Positions 32,306 to 39,791 of a stretch of DNA of 44,097 nucleotides are shown piece after piece. Numbering within the stretch: the stretch's first letter is position 1; every line of letters starts with the position of its first letter. Location: positions 1 through 44,097 of the forward strand of contig JAEWBI010000053.1 of assembly GCA_023391185.1 (NCBI GenBank), written 5' to 3'. The notes below the pieces were generated by a model. That model was not told the DNA's origin and made no database searches. It saw only the letters and a program-made list of their open reading frames with translations. The stretch is from Bacillota bacterium. Its GTDB lineage: Bacteria > Bacillota_I > Bacilli_A > RF39 > UBA660. The translations under genes and the position numbers were made by a program.

Positions 32306-32326
32306 AAAAAGGACTTTGTCCTTTTT
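32306..32326. terminator. Bidirectional terminator
   Basis: AAAAAGGAC (32306-32314), TTT, GTCCTTTTT (32318-32326): 9-bp perfect stem flanked by A and T, between convergent genes. Confidence 0.85.
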
Positions 32327-32753
32327 AAACACAGTCAACGCATGTATCTTGTAAGCATCTGATGCAGCATAAGCAGTCAAGATTTAATGTGAAGAAAGAA
32401 TTTGTTGCTACAAATGGTTGAAGACATCCATTATTGATTGGTTCTTCACTTGGTGCAAGTACTCTAAATGTTGCACAATTGCCATCAAGTTTTTCTACAC
32501 GAAATACTGGAGAAGTAACCTGCTCATCGAAAGCTTTTGATATTGGCATTCTTAATGGGTCACTATTACTGCAGCATAGGTATAGCATTACGGGTCTTGT
32601 GTTACAAACACAAGTTGTAGTACAACATCCTAAAAATCCCTTGTCGCAAGAATCTAAACAACTATCACCACATTCAGCGTTTCTTTGAAGTAATAATATG
32701 ACTTGTAAGATTTCTGCCATGCATCTGTTTCCTTTTTCCTCATTATTACACAT
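32325..32753 (-). CDS. CotY/CotZ-like spore coat protein
   Basis: The 142-residue protein has about 19 cysteines. Its core matches CotY/CotZ of Bacillus: V-F-R-V-E-K-L-D-G-N-C-A-T-F-R-V-L followed by a closing segment F-T-L-N-L-D-C-L-C-C-I-R-C-L. CotY and CotZ are Cys-rich proteins that crosslink into the outer spore coat (crust) or exosporium. The ATG at 32753 follows GGGGTGG; an internal ATG (codon 12) with AAGG is possible. The promoter upstream fits sigma-K. The gene is divergent from the LysM gene. A true CotZ here would mean the organism sporulates. Confidence 0.8.
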   Translation of the reverse strand: MCNNEEKGNRCMAEILQVILLLQRNAECGDSCLDSCDKGFLGCCTTTCVCNTRPVMLYLCCSNSDPLRMPISKAFDEQVTSPVFRVEKLDGNCATFRVLAPSEEPINNGCLQPFVATNSFFTLNLDCLCCIRCLQDTCVDCV

Positions 32754-32782
32754 ATATAATCCACCCCTTCTATTTTCTAATA

Positions 32783-32810
32783 TAGCATATGTTTTATGTG
32801 ATAAAAGGGT
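32783..32810 (-). promoter_or_regulatory. Candidate sigma-K promoter of the CotZ-like gene
   Basis: Minus strand: CATATGCTA (32783-32791) matches the sigma-K -10 (CATANNNTA) and AC (32809-32810) lies 17 bases upstream, as in the sigma-K -35. An overlapping sigma-A-type TGCTATATT is also present, so the assignment is not certain. Confidence 0.5.
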
Positions 32811-32831
32811 GTAAATAAATAACCTATAATG

Positions 32832-32860
32832 ATATCAATAAAAACAGTAAAGCATATAAT
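32832..32860 (+). promoter_or_regulatory. Candidate mother-cell promoter of the LysM gene
   Basis: CATATAAT (32853-32860) resembles the sigma-E -10 (CATACA-T), with ATA (32832-32834) 18 bases upstream. It also reads as a sigma-A -10, but without a TG extension or a good -35. Confidence 0.4.
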
Positions 32861-32876
32861 AAAATGAGGTGAATAT

Positions 32877-33335
32877 ATGTATAAAATATATATCGTCGAA
32901 TTTGGAGATACAGTAGGTAAAATAGCAGAAAAATTTGACGTGTCTGTAGATGTTCTTGAAAAAATAAATGGTCCTATAAATAATTTAGTTCCTGGAATGC
33001 AAATTGTTGTTCCAAATAATAGTGCTAACTTACCTTTTTCTAATTATGTAGTAGAGAAGGGTGATAATGTATATGATATAGCGAGAAAGAATAATGTTAA
33101 TTATCAAGACTTACTAATGCTTAATGGATTAGATGAAAATGATTATATCTATCCTGGACAACAAATATTAATACCTAAGCCTGGCTATGGCATATATATT
33201 ACTGAAGGCAATGAAACAATTAATGGAGTTGCAGGAAGAATAGGTATACAACCAAATGAAATAATTTCACAAAACGGTTCATTATATTTAATGCCAAATC
33301 AATTGATAATATATAAAAAAGAGAAAAGTAGTTAA
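32877..33335 (+). CDS. LysM-repeat protein without signal peptide
   Basis: The 152-residue protein consists of three LysM-like repeats: residues about 3-46 (Y-I-V-E-F-G-D-T-V-G-K-I-A-E-K-F), 57-102 (Y-V-V-E-K-G-D-N-V-Y-D-I-A) and a weaker third (about 106-148, Y-I-T-E-G-N-E-T-I-N-G-V-A). LysM binds N-acetylglucosamine in peptidoglycan. With no signal peptide, the protein stays in the cytosol; this is known for coat proteins such as SafA and SpoVID, which bind the forespore cortex from the mother cell. The divergent CotZ-like gene supports a coat role. GAGGTGA precedes the ATG. Confidence 0.85.
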   Translation: MYKIYIVEFGDTVGKIAEKFDVSVDVLEKINGPINNLVPGMQIVVPNNSANLPFSNYVVEKGDNVYDIARKNNVNYQDLLMLNGLDENDYIYPGQQILIPKPGYGIYITEGNETINGVAGRIGIQPNEIISQNGSLYLMPNQLIIYKKEKSS

Positions 33336-33350
33336 AATCTCTTTTTTTTT
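33317..33350 (+). terminator. Terminator of the LysM gene
   Basis: AAAAGAGA (33317-33324) pairs with TCTCTTTT (33338-33345), followed by T-run. Confidence 0.65.
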
Positions 33351-33364
33351 ATTGTTAATTATTA

Positions 33365-33370
33365 TATAAT
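33365..33370 (+). promoter_or_regulatory. -10 box with very short leader
   Basis: TATAAT ends 15 bases before ATG 33386, with GGTGAT (33377-33382) between. Transcription would start at about 33377, on the ribosome binding site. Confidence 0.55.
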
Positions 33371-33385
33371 TTATATGGTGATAGT

Positions 33386-33847
33386 ATGGAAAAAATGTTA
33401 AAGTCTAAGACTTTTTTAATTATAGCAAGTGTTTTTATTATTCTAATAGCAATTGGAATAAGCCTTTTTCTTATTTTTAATCCAAGATTAAAGACATATA
33501 AATCTATAGATTATACTCAGTTACAAGAACTTATTGATAGTGGAGATAAATTTATTTTATTTATCGGTTCAGAATCTTGTAGTCATTGTACAATATTTAA
33601 AGTAACAGTGAATGAGGTTGTTTCGGACTACAATATTGTAGTTAATTATATTGATATTAGTAAATTGTCAGATGAAGAATATGCTTATCTAAATTCACAT
33701 TTATCATTTAGTGGAACACCAACAACAGTTTTTATTGATAGTGGAGATGATGCTGTTGAAAATAGAGTTATGACAAAAATAAGAGGTTCAAAAAGTTATA
33801 GTGAGTTTACTAGTGAACTTTTAAAATATGGATTTATAGAAAAATAA
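33386..33847 (+). CDS. Membrane-anchored thioredoxin-fold protein (CSHC)
   Basis: The 153-residue protein has one membrane segment (about 10-31) and an outward-facing thioredoxin domain with active-site C-S-H-C (Cys65, Cys68) and a cis-Pro loop S-G-T-P-T (about 110-112). It resembles thioredoxin-like proteins annotated as bacteriocin transport accessory or DUF6568-like. It should reduce or isomerise disulfides outside the cytoplasmic membrane. The next gene, a ClpA-like ATPase, starts 12 bases downstream without a promoter, so the two are cotranscribed. Confidence 0.85.
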   Translation: MEKMLKSKTFLIIASVFIILIAIGISLFLIFNPRLKTYKSIDYTQLQELIDSGDKFILFIGSESCSHCTIFKVTVNEVVSDYNIVVNYIDISKLSDEEYAYLNSHLSFSGTPTTVFIDSGDDAVENRVMTKIRGSKSYSEFTSELLKYGFIEK

Positions 33848-33859
33848 GGGAGGTATATT

Positions 33860-34963
33860 ATGGATAATAAACCAGAGATAATTTCTTTTGATGATGAAGT
33901 AGTTAAAACAGATGATGATTTATCAAATGGAATTATTGATGTGCCTGTAAAACAGGAAGTAGCTGAGCAGGTTTTACCTCAATATAATGAACCAATAACA
34001 AAAATAGATGGTCAAGAAATTAGTATTGTTGGAATGTATAGTGAAGACTTGACTGCTAAGAAATATGTGACAAATCCCGCTATAGCAAGAGAAGATGAAA
34101 TTAAGAAAATGATTATAGTCTTATTAACACCAGAAAAATCTGCATTACTAGTAGGACATGCTGGTATTGGTAAAACTGCTATTGTTGAAGGACTTGCCTA
34201 CTTAATACAAAGAGACCTAGTTCCAGATGCTTTAAAGGGATTTCGTATAATTAAAATTAATTCTACATCTTTGTTAGGAAAAATGACAGTAAACGGAAAA
34301 GAAGAAACGGTTGTTAGTTTACTTGTATCTGAATTAAAAAGAATGCCAAAAACAATATTGTTTATTGATGAGATTCATACTTTAATAGGTGCAAGTGATG
34401 CTGGTCCAATGGATCTGGCAAATATTTTAAAACCAGCTTTAGATCGCGGAGATGTTAAAGCAATAGGTGCTACTACTACTCAAGAATACAATATATATAT
34501 TGTTAAAGATAGAGCTTTTTTGAGACGTTTTGATAGAATTGAAGTTGTTGAACCAGATATTGATACTACTGTAAAAATATTAATGGGTTCTCTTCCTAAA
34601 ATAGAGAAGCAAACAGGAGTCAAGTTTAAATATAATGATTATATAACTGAAAAACTTGTTAGAGCAATTGTTGATGCTACTTCTGAATTTAAAAGAGTAT
34701 ATGGTTTAGCAGCTATGTATCCAGATGTTTCTTTATCAGTACTTACTCAAGCTTTTTCAAATGCGTTATTTCAAAATAAAAAAGTTGTTGATATTCTAGA
34801 TGTATATAATGCCATAAAAAATAGTAAACGTATTTATCCAGATAGTATAGTAAAAGAACTTGCTGAGTTTAGAGTTAAGTATGATGATATAGCTAAATCA
34901 GATAACATCATTTTGCCAGTAGTTAATATAGAAGAAGTGCAAAATGAATATGATAGTTTTTAA
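33860..34963 (+). CDS. Single-domain ClpA/ClpB-like AAA+ ATPase
   Basis: The 367-residue protein has an acidic, probably disordered first 55 residues, then one AAA+ module: Walker A G-H-A-G-I-G-K-T (99-106), Walker B I-L-F-I-D-E (166-171), sensor A-T-T (204-206), Arg finger R-R-F-D (222-225). The module matches domain 1 of ClpA/ClpB, but the N domain, the second AAA+ domain, the M coiled coil and the ClpP-binding loop are absent. The substrate-pulling pore loop, usually K-Y-R-G, reads M-T-V-N-G at 142-146, without the aromatic residue. It is therefore probably not a normal unfoldase. Its operon partner is the membrane thioredoxin. Confidence 0.85.
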   Translation: MDNKPEIISFDDEVVKTDDDLSNGIIDVPVKQEVAEQVLPQYNEPITKIDGQEISIVGMYSEDLTAKKYVTNPAIAREDEIKKMIIVLLTPEKSALLVGHAGIGKTAIVEGLAYLIQRDLVPDALKGFRIIKINSTSLLGKMTVNGKEETVVSLLVSELKRMPKTILFIDEIHTLIGASDAGPMDLANILKPALDRGDVKAIGATTTQEYNIYIVKDRAFLRRFDRIEVVEPDIDTTVKILMGSLPKIEKQTGVKFKYNDYITEKLVRAIVDATSEFKRVYGLAAMYPDVSLSVLTQAFSNALFQNKKVVDILDVYNAIKNSKRIYPDSIVKELAEFRVKYDDIAKSDNIILPVVNIEEVQNEYDSF

Positions 34964-34978
34964 AACTATCTTTTTTTT
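34952..34978 (+). terminator. Terminator of the thioredoxin-ATPase operon
   Basis: GATAGTTTT (34952-34960), T, AAAACTATC (34962-34970), eight T. The TAA stop forms the loop. Confidence 0.8.
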
Positions 34979-35008
34979 AATATTATGGTGGAAAAAGTAA
35001 AAAAAATA

Positions 35009-35017
35009 TGCTAAAAT
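35009..35017 (+). promoter_or_regulatory. Extended -10 (TGCTAAAAT)
   Basis: TG-C-TAAAAT precedes ATG 35042 by 24 bases, with GGTGAT at 35033-35038. Confidence 0.5.
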
Positions 35018-35041
35018 CTAAATAGAAGATATGGTGATAAT

Positions 35042-35563
35042 ATGAAGAAAAGAGAAATACCTAAGAAAAATTATTTAATTTTATTTATAATTATAATTGC
35101 AGTTGTTGGATTATGTTTTTATTTAACATCATGGTACAAAACAATAAATGAATATTATAAAACAAACTCTATTATTTCTGAGGTACTTCCAGAAATAGAA
35201 ACTGAAACATTTTCTAGTTTTTTGCTAGACAATCCTGATATTGTTGTCTATATATCATCTTCAACAGATAGCAGTGTAAAAACATTTGAAAAACAATTTA
35301 AAAAAGTTATTACTGAAAATTCATTGAATTCTAATATTATATATTTTGATACTGATAAAGAAACCAATATTAATGGGTTAGATTTATTAGTAAAAAATTA
35401 TATGAGTAAGACATTAAAAAAAGTAAAAAATATTGTTTCACCAAATTTAATTCGTTTTAAAGATGGAGAAATAGTGGATATACTTTATGTTAAAAGCAGT
35501 ACAATAACAAAAAATGATGCAATTAAGTTTTTAGAAAGAAATGAAGTTATAGAAAATGATTAA
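35042..35563 (+). CDS. Membrane-anchored thioredoxin-fold protein without active-site cysteines
   Basis: The 173-residue protein has one membrane segment (about 11-29) and an outer domain with I-V-V-Y-I-S-S-S-T-D-S-S-V-K-T-F-E-K-Q-F (67-86), the strand-loop-helix of a thioredoxin fold in which S-S-T-D-S-S replaces the C-x2-C site. A Pro at 134 (V-S-P-N-L-I-R-F) fits the cis-Pro loop. This suggests a redox-inactive homologue that may bind the same partners as the CSHC protein. It overlaps trmL by 8 bases. The thioredoxin fold is inferred from pattern only. Confidence 0.6.
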   Translation: MKKREIPKKNYLILFIIIIAVVGLCFYLTSWYKTINEYYKTNSIISEVLPEIETETFSSFLLDNPDIVVYISSSTDSSVKTFEKQFKKVITENSLNSNIIYFDTDKETNINGLDLLVKNYMSKTLKKVKNIVSPNLIRFKDGEIVDILYVKSSTITKNDAIKFLERNEVIEND

Positions 35564-36062
35564 TATTGTTTTATTTGAACCTGAAATTCCACAAAACACA
35601 GGTAACATTATGCGCACATGTGCTGGAACTGGAACAAAGTTACATTTGATTAAACCACTTGGCTTTAGTTTAGATGAAAGTCATATAAAGCGTGCTGGTG
35701 TAAATTATATTGAAAATTGTAATTATGCAGTTTATGAAAATTGGGATGACTTTAAATCAAAAAATGTTGGAACATTTTACTATTTAACAAGATATGGTAA
35801 AAAGCCTCATACTTCTTTTGATTATAGTAATTATGACGAAGAGATATATTTAATATTTGGTAAGGAAAGTACTGGAATACCTAAAGAAATTCTTAAAGAT
35901 GACTTAGAACATTGTTTGAGAATTCCAATTAATGCTAACATTAGAGCCCTGAATTTATCTAATTGTGTGGCAATTATGCTGTTTGAGGTACTTAGACAGC
36001 AAGACTACCGTGATTTGTTTCGTACTGAGCCTTTTAAAGGTGCGGACTATTTAAGTGAATAA
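35556..36062 (+). CDS. trmL: tRNA (cytidine/uridine-34 2'-O-) methyltransferase TrmL
   Basis: The 168-residue protein is a minimal SPOUT methyltransferase: I-V-L-F-E-P-E-I-P-Q-N-T-G-N-I-M-R-T-C at the N-terminus, L-I-F-G-K-E-S-T-G-I-P motif 2 (about 106-116) and R-I-P-I-N-A-N-I-R-A-L-N-L-S-N-C-V-A motif 3 (knotted SAM site). TrmL modifies the wobble base of tRNA-Leu. Standard family length and sequence. It is coupled to the upstream thioredoxin-like gene by an overlap, which probably reflects packing of genes more than a shared role. Confidence 0.96.
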   Translation: MINIVLFEPEIPQNTGNIMRTCAGTGTKLHLIKPLGFSLDESHIKRAGVNYIENCNYAVYENWDDFKSKNVGTFYYLTRYGKKPHTSFDYSNYDEEIYLIFGKESTGIPKEILKDDLEHCLRIPINANIRALNLSNCVAIMLFEVLRQQDYRDLFRTEPFKGADYLSE

Positions 36063-36122
36063 AAAAGAATTGTAAAAATATATTAATAGTGATAATATAT
36101 TATTAGAATAAGGAGGGTATCA

Positions 36123-37124
36123 ATGGAGTTTATTGTTGATAATTTAGTGTGGTTTATAGCGGGTGGTGTAGTTATTTTAATGACTATTATTGGTTATTTC
36201 GCTGAAAAAACTGACTTTGGAAAAAAATTATCTACCCCAAATCATGCGGAAAATGAAAGGCCCGTAAAAGAAAAGGTTTCTAAAAAAGATAAAAAGTCTA
36301 AAAATAATAAAGAAAATGATAATAAAGAAGAAACTGTTAGTAAAGAAATCAATTTAATGGAGCAACCTATTCAGGCACAGAATCAGGATATTGTACAATT
36401 TCCTGTTATTAATGAGATTCCTACTAATTTAGAACAACAACCTGTGGAAATGACAAATATAGAACCAGAAAAGATAGAGTCAGTTCCTGTTATCGAATCT
36501 ATAAATACTGAATCAGTTGCAATTCCAGAAGTTGTAAATACTGATCCTGCATTAGTTTCTGAAGTTACAAGTATTGATTCAGCACCAATTGTAGATAGTG
36601 CAAGTACTGATAATTTAACTTCAAGTGAAATGCCAGTTTTTGTACAACCTTCTACTATTGCAAATGACAATATTGAAATTCAATCCGGCTTTGAAGAACA
36701 GCCTATTATTGAATCTTCTCAATTACAGATTCCAGAAGTAGATACAACAGATAATACTGTGTCTAATGTTTCACCTTCTATAATAGAAGAAAGTGACAAT
36801 AAGGTATTAGAACCAACTGAGATTATTGAGCAACCTGTTAATATACCAAATGTATTTCAAGTTGAAGAACCAGTTAATAAGTTAAATGATTTATCTTATG
36901 ATGATCCAGAATTAATTACGCCTGAAACTACTGAATCAATACCTGAAGAGACTCCAGTTATTATAAGCGATGAAAATGTTATTCCATTTGAGCAGTTAGC
37001 CGCTACAATGGATATTCCGCTAGCTCCAGAAGGAATTTCATTACCTGAAATAGAACCTTCAAATGTAGAAAATGATATGCATGAAGGAGAGCAGGATGAT
37101 GAGGAAGACATTTGGAAATTTTAA
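36123..37124 (+). CDS. Membrane-anchored, disordered acidic protein of unknown function
   Basis: The 333-residue protein has one N-terminal membrane segment (about 5-25), a Lys-rich stretch (about 45-70) and then about 250 residues rich in Glu, Pro, Val, Ile, Ser and Thr without Cys and with hardly any aromatics, clearly disordered, probably in the cytosol. It ends in D-D-E-E-D-I-W-K-F, a compact acidic-aromatic tail that looks like a docking peptide. Such layout is seen in divisome or cell-envelope adaptors, but I cannot assign a family. AAGGAGGG precedes ATG. It stands before cdaA, separated by a terminator. Confidence 0.6.
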   Translation: MEFIVDNLVWFIAGGVVILMTIIGYFAEKTDFGKKLSTPNHAENERPVKEKVSKKDKKSKNNKENDNKEETVSKEINLMEQPIQAQNQDIVQFPVINEIPTNLEQQPVEMTNIEPEKIESVPVIESINTESVAIPEVVNTDPALVSEVTSIDSAPIVDSASTDNLTSSEMPVFVQPSTIANDNIEIQSGFEEQPIIESSQLQIPEVDTTDNTVSNVSPSIIEESDNKVLEPTEIIEQPVNIPNVFQVEEPVNKLNDLSYDDPELITPETTESIPEETPVIISDENVIPFEQLAATMDIPLAPEGISLPEIEPSNVENDMHEGEQDDEEDIWKF

Positions 37125-37146
37125 ACTCAATTAATTTGAGTTTTTT
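37123..37146 (+). terminator. Terminator of the disordered-protein gene
   Basis: AAACTCAA (37123-37130), TTAAT, TTGAGTTT (37136-37143), T-run. The stem begins inside the stop codon. Confidence 0.8.
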
Positions 37147-37184
37147 AATTGTATAAAATAATTCTACAAAAATATTAATATTTA

Positions 37185-37193
37185 TGATATAAT
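37185..37193 (+). promoter_or_regulatory. Extended -10 promoter of cdaA
   Basis: TGATATAAT precedes the start by 32 bases; GGAGGG lies between. Confidence 0.6.
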
Positions 37194-37225
37194 TTATTAT
37201 GTAGAAAAATTGATGGAGGGAACTT

Positions 37226-38053
37226 ATGACTATAGATTCTATTCTTGAATTAATAAAGAAATTTGCAGACGTTTTATTAGTATGGTTAGTTCTTTATTAT
37301 ATACTTAAAAATTTAAGAAAAAATGTAAAGATGGTACTACTTTTTAAAGGTATTATCATTGTACTTATTTTAAAAATAATTAGTGATGTTTTAGATTTGG
37401 TAACTATTAGTTTCTTAATGAACTATGTTATTGAATGGGGACCACTTGCATTAATAATAATATTTCAACCAGAAATTAGAAATGTTTTAGAGCAACTTGG
37501 ACGTAGTCAACTATTAGGTAGACATAAAGTTCTTACAGTTGATGAACGTGAAAAAATAGTTTATGAAATAGTTAATGCTGTTGAATATTTGAAAAAAACT
37601 CGTATAGGTGCACTTATTGTTATTGAGAGGGATAATAGTTTACAAGATTATATCGAAAGATCAAAAAAAATATATGCTGATATAACAAGTGATTTACTAA
37701 TTGCGGTATTTTTCCCAAATAATCCACTTCATGATGGTGGTGTTATTATACAGGGGGATAAAATTACAAGTGCTGGAGCGGTTTTTCCAACAAGTGATAG
37801 TTTAAAAATAAGTAAGCGTCTTGGTACACGTCATCGTGCTGCCCTTGGTATTTCAGAAGAAATGGATTGTTTAGCTCTTGTTGTTTCAGAAGAAACAGGA
37901 AGAATCTCAATAGCAATGGGTGGAGAATTATATTATAATTTAACTTTAGACGAGTTTAAACTAATGATATTAGAAGAATTACGTCCTAAGAAAGAAATAA
38001 TAGCTGATGATGAGGAGGATGCTGAAGATGAAAAAAATATTGAAGGCAATTAA
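37226..38053 (+). CDS. cdaA: Diadenylate cyclase CdaA
   Basis: The 275-residue protein has three N-terminal membrane segments (about 10-85) and a DAC domain (about 100-255) with L-H-D-G-G-V-I-I and L-G-T-R-H-R-A-A. CdaA makes cyclic di-AMP from two ATP at the inner face of the membrane. The usual D-G-A motif is D-G-G here; the catalytic Asp and the R-H-R are kept. A last stretch of acidic residues (D-D-E-E-D-A-E-D-E) encodes the ribosome binding site of cdaR by its GAGGAGG. The family neighbour glmM does not follow. Confidence 0.95.
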   Translation: MTIDSILELIKKFADVLLVWLVLYYILKNLRKNVKMVLLFKGIIIVLILKIISDVLDLVTISFLMNYVIEWGPLALIIIFQPEIRNVLEQLGRSQLLGRHKVLTVDEREKIVYEIVNAVEYLKKTRIGALIVIERDNSLQDYIERSKKIYADITSDLLIAVFFPNNPLHDGGVIIQGDKITSAGAVFPTSDSLKISKRLGTRHRAALGISEEMDCLALVVSEETGRISIAMGGELYYNLTLDEFKLMILEELRPKKEIIADDEEDAEDEKNIEGN

Positions 38054-39383
38054 GAACTTTTTTACAGCTATTTGGAAATTTATAGATCGCAAAATAATTC
38101 TTCCACTTACAAAAATCGTATTGAAAGTAACTGGAAGATTCGATAATTCAGGGAAATTTTTTGAAAATTGGTTGTCAAAAAGGAATACATTATTATTTAT
38201 TTCATTGTTTTTAGCTGTATTAGCATTTATTGTAATAGATTTGAAAATAGTAACATTTTCGAAAAATAGTGCAGAAGTTTTGAGGTCATTACCAGTAACA
38301 GCTATTTACAATGAAGAAGCTTATGTTGTAGAAGGATTGCCTGAGACTGTAGATATAACTTTAATAGGAAGTAAGACAGATTTATTTATTGCTAAGCAGA
38401 TGTCTTCCTATGATGTCACAGTCGATTTAACTGGGCTTAAACCAGGACAACATAAAGTTACTATAAAATATAACCAATCATTAACTGATTTAGAGTATAT
38501 GGTTAATCCATCAACCGTAAATGTCACAATCTATGATAAAGTATCTCAAACTAAGAGTTTAGCTGTAGATGTTTTAAATAAGGATAAGCTTGATCCCAAA
38601 TTAGTAATTAGTGATACTTCTATTGAAAGTGATAAGGTAATTATAAAAGGTGCGGAAGAGCAACTTAAGAAAGTTGCGACTGTAAAGGCATTATTTGATG
38701 TAGAAAGCTTAGTTTCACAGGAAGTTGGAACATTTACAGTAAAAGATGTGCCATTAAAAGCTTATGATTCAAATGGAAATGTTATTGATGTTGAAATTGT
38801 ACCTAGTAAAATTGATGTTAGTGTAACAATAACTTCCCCAAGTAAAGAAGTTCCTATTAAGATTGTTCCAACTGGAAGTGTAGCTTTTGGTAAGGCAATA
38901 ACTAGTTTAGAAGCTAGTGTTACTAAAGTAACTGTGTATGGAAACGAAGAAATACTGGATGGCTTAAATTATATACCTTTAGATGTTGATGTTACAGATT
39001 TAAAAACAAATAAAGAATACAAACTGGATTTAACAAAACCAGTTGGTATTACATATATGTCTGTAAATAGTGTTACTGTAACAATTACATTAGGAACTGT
39101 CTCAGAAAGAGATATTACTGGAGTAAGAGTAGTGACGAGAAATTTACAAAGTGGTTATTCGGTTAGTGCTACAAGTGAATCAAGTGCAACAGTCAATGTT
39201 AATTTAAAAGGTGTAGCATCCGTAATTGATAAAATTACTTCGGATGATATAATTGCTTATGTTGACTTGTCTGGATTAAGTGAAGGAACTCATGAAGTTG
39301 AGGTTTCAATCGAAGGATCAGATTCGAGAGTTCAATATTTATCAAAAACAAAAAAAGTAACATTAACTATTTCTAAACAATAA
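38028..39383 (+). CDS. cdaR: YbbR-domain protein CdaR, regulator of CdaA
   Basis: About 451 residues with one membrane segment (about 52-70) and then four YbbR-like repeats of about 80-90 residues outside the membrane (for example T-V-D-I-T-L-I-G-S, K-V-I-I-K-G-A-E-E-Q-L, K-V-T-V-Y-G-N-E-E-I-L, A-T-V-N-V-N-L-K-G). CdaR binds and modulates CdaA at the membrane. The start is ATG 38028, 9 bases from GAGGAGG inside cdaA; a run of in-frame ATGs from 38007 lies within that site. Overlap of 26 bases means coupled translation. Confidence 0.93.
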   Translation: MKKILKAIKNFFTAIWKFIDRKIILPLTKIVLKVTGRFDNSGKFFENWLSKRNTLLFISLFLAVLAFIVIDLKIVTFSKNSAEVLRSLPVTAIYNEEAYVVEGLPETVDITLIGSKTDLFIAKQMSSYDVTVDLTGLKPGQHKVTIKYNQSLTDLEYMVNPSTVNVTIYDKVSQTKSLAVDVLNKDKLDPKLVISDTSIESDKVIIKGAEEQLKKVATVKALFDVESLVSQEVGTFTVKDVPLKAYDSNGNVIDVEIVPSKIDVSVTITSPSKEVPIKIVPTGSVAFGKAITSLEASVTKVTVYGNEEILDGLNYIPLDVDVTDLKTNKEYKLDLTKPVGITYMSVNSVTVTITLGTVSERDITGVRVVTRNLQSGYSVSATSESSATVNVNLKGVASVIDKITSDDIIAYVDLSGLSEGTHEVEVSIEGSDSRVQYLSKTKKVTLTISKQ

Positions 39384-39410
39384 AAAGGAATCTGGACGAT
39401 TCCTTTTTTT
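39383..39410. terminator. Terminator between cdaR and the DUF378 gene
   Basis: AAAAGGAAT (39383-39391) pairs with ATTCCTTTT (39399-39407), loop CTGGACG, T-run. It serves cdaR and, in reverse, the convergent gene, whose stop lies just beyond the stem. Confidence 0.8.
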
Positions 39411-39609
39411 ATTCTGGTTTTATATGATTAAATAAAATCCAAATATTGAATAAACCTGTTACTCCGACTAACATATATATAATCTTTGCAAACAAAGTTC
39501 CTTCTCCAAAAATTGTTTCTACTAAATTAAAATCAAAAAAACCTATTAAACCCCAGTTTACTGCGCCAATTATTGTTATTACTAAAAAAATCTTTTGTGC
39601 TGTTTCCAT
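39409..39609 (-). CDS. DUF378 small membrane protein
   Basis: The 66-residue protein has two membrane segments with V-N-W-G-L-I-G-F-F-D-F-N-L-V-E-T-I-F-G between them, the DUF378 signature (YuzA-like). Function unknown. AAAGGAGAT precedes the ATG at 39609. It is a single gene between cdaR and the lipoprotein gene. The 180 bases to the next gene are AT-rich with nothing besides its promoter. Confidence 0.88.
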   Translation of the reverse strand: METAQKIFLVITIIGAVNWGLIGFFDFNLVETIFGEGTLFAKIIYMLVGVTGLFNIWILFNHIKPE

Positions 39610-39738
39610 AAATCTCCTTTCTTTTTATATTTTGTCAACTTTTTCCAATTTTATTCTTTTAAATTACTAAATAATCATACTAAATTTTATTTTTTTTTAA
39701 AATTATTTCAAATTAAATAACTAAGTACTAATATTTTC

Positions 39739-39766
39739 GAATATTTCTTTTTGATATCCATATAAT
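39739..39766 (+). promoter_or_regulatory. Promoter of the LolA/YdcC-like gene, possibly sigma-E type
   Basis: GAATATT (39739-39745) and CATATAAT (39759-39766) resemble the sigma-E boxes, with a 13-base spacer, one or two short of the usual. It can also be a sigma-A -10 without a clear -35. Confidence 0.35.
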
Positions 39767-39791
39767 TAAATGAAAACAAAGGAGTGAATGA

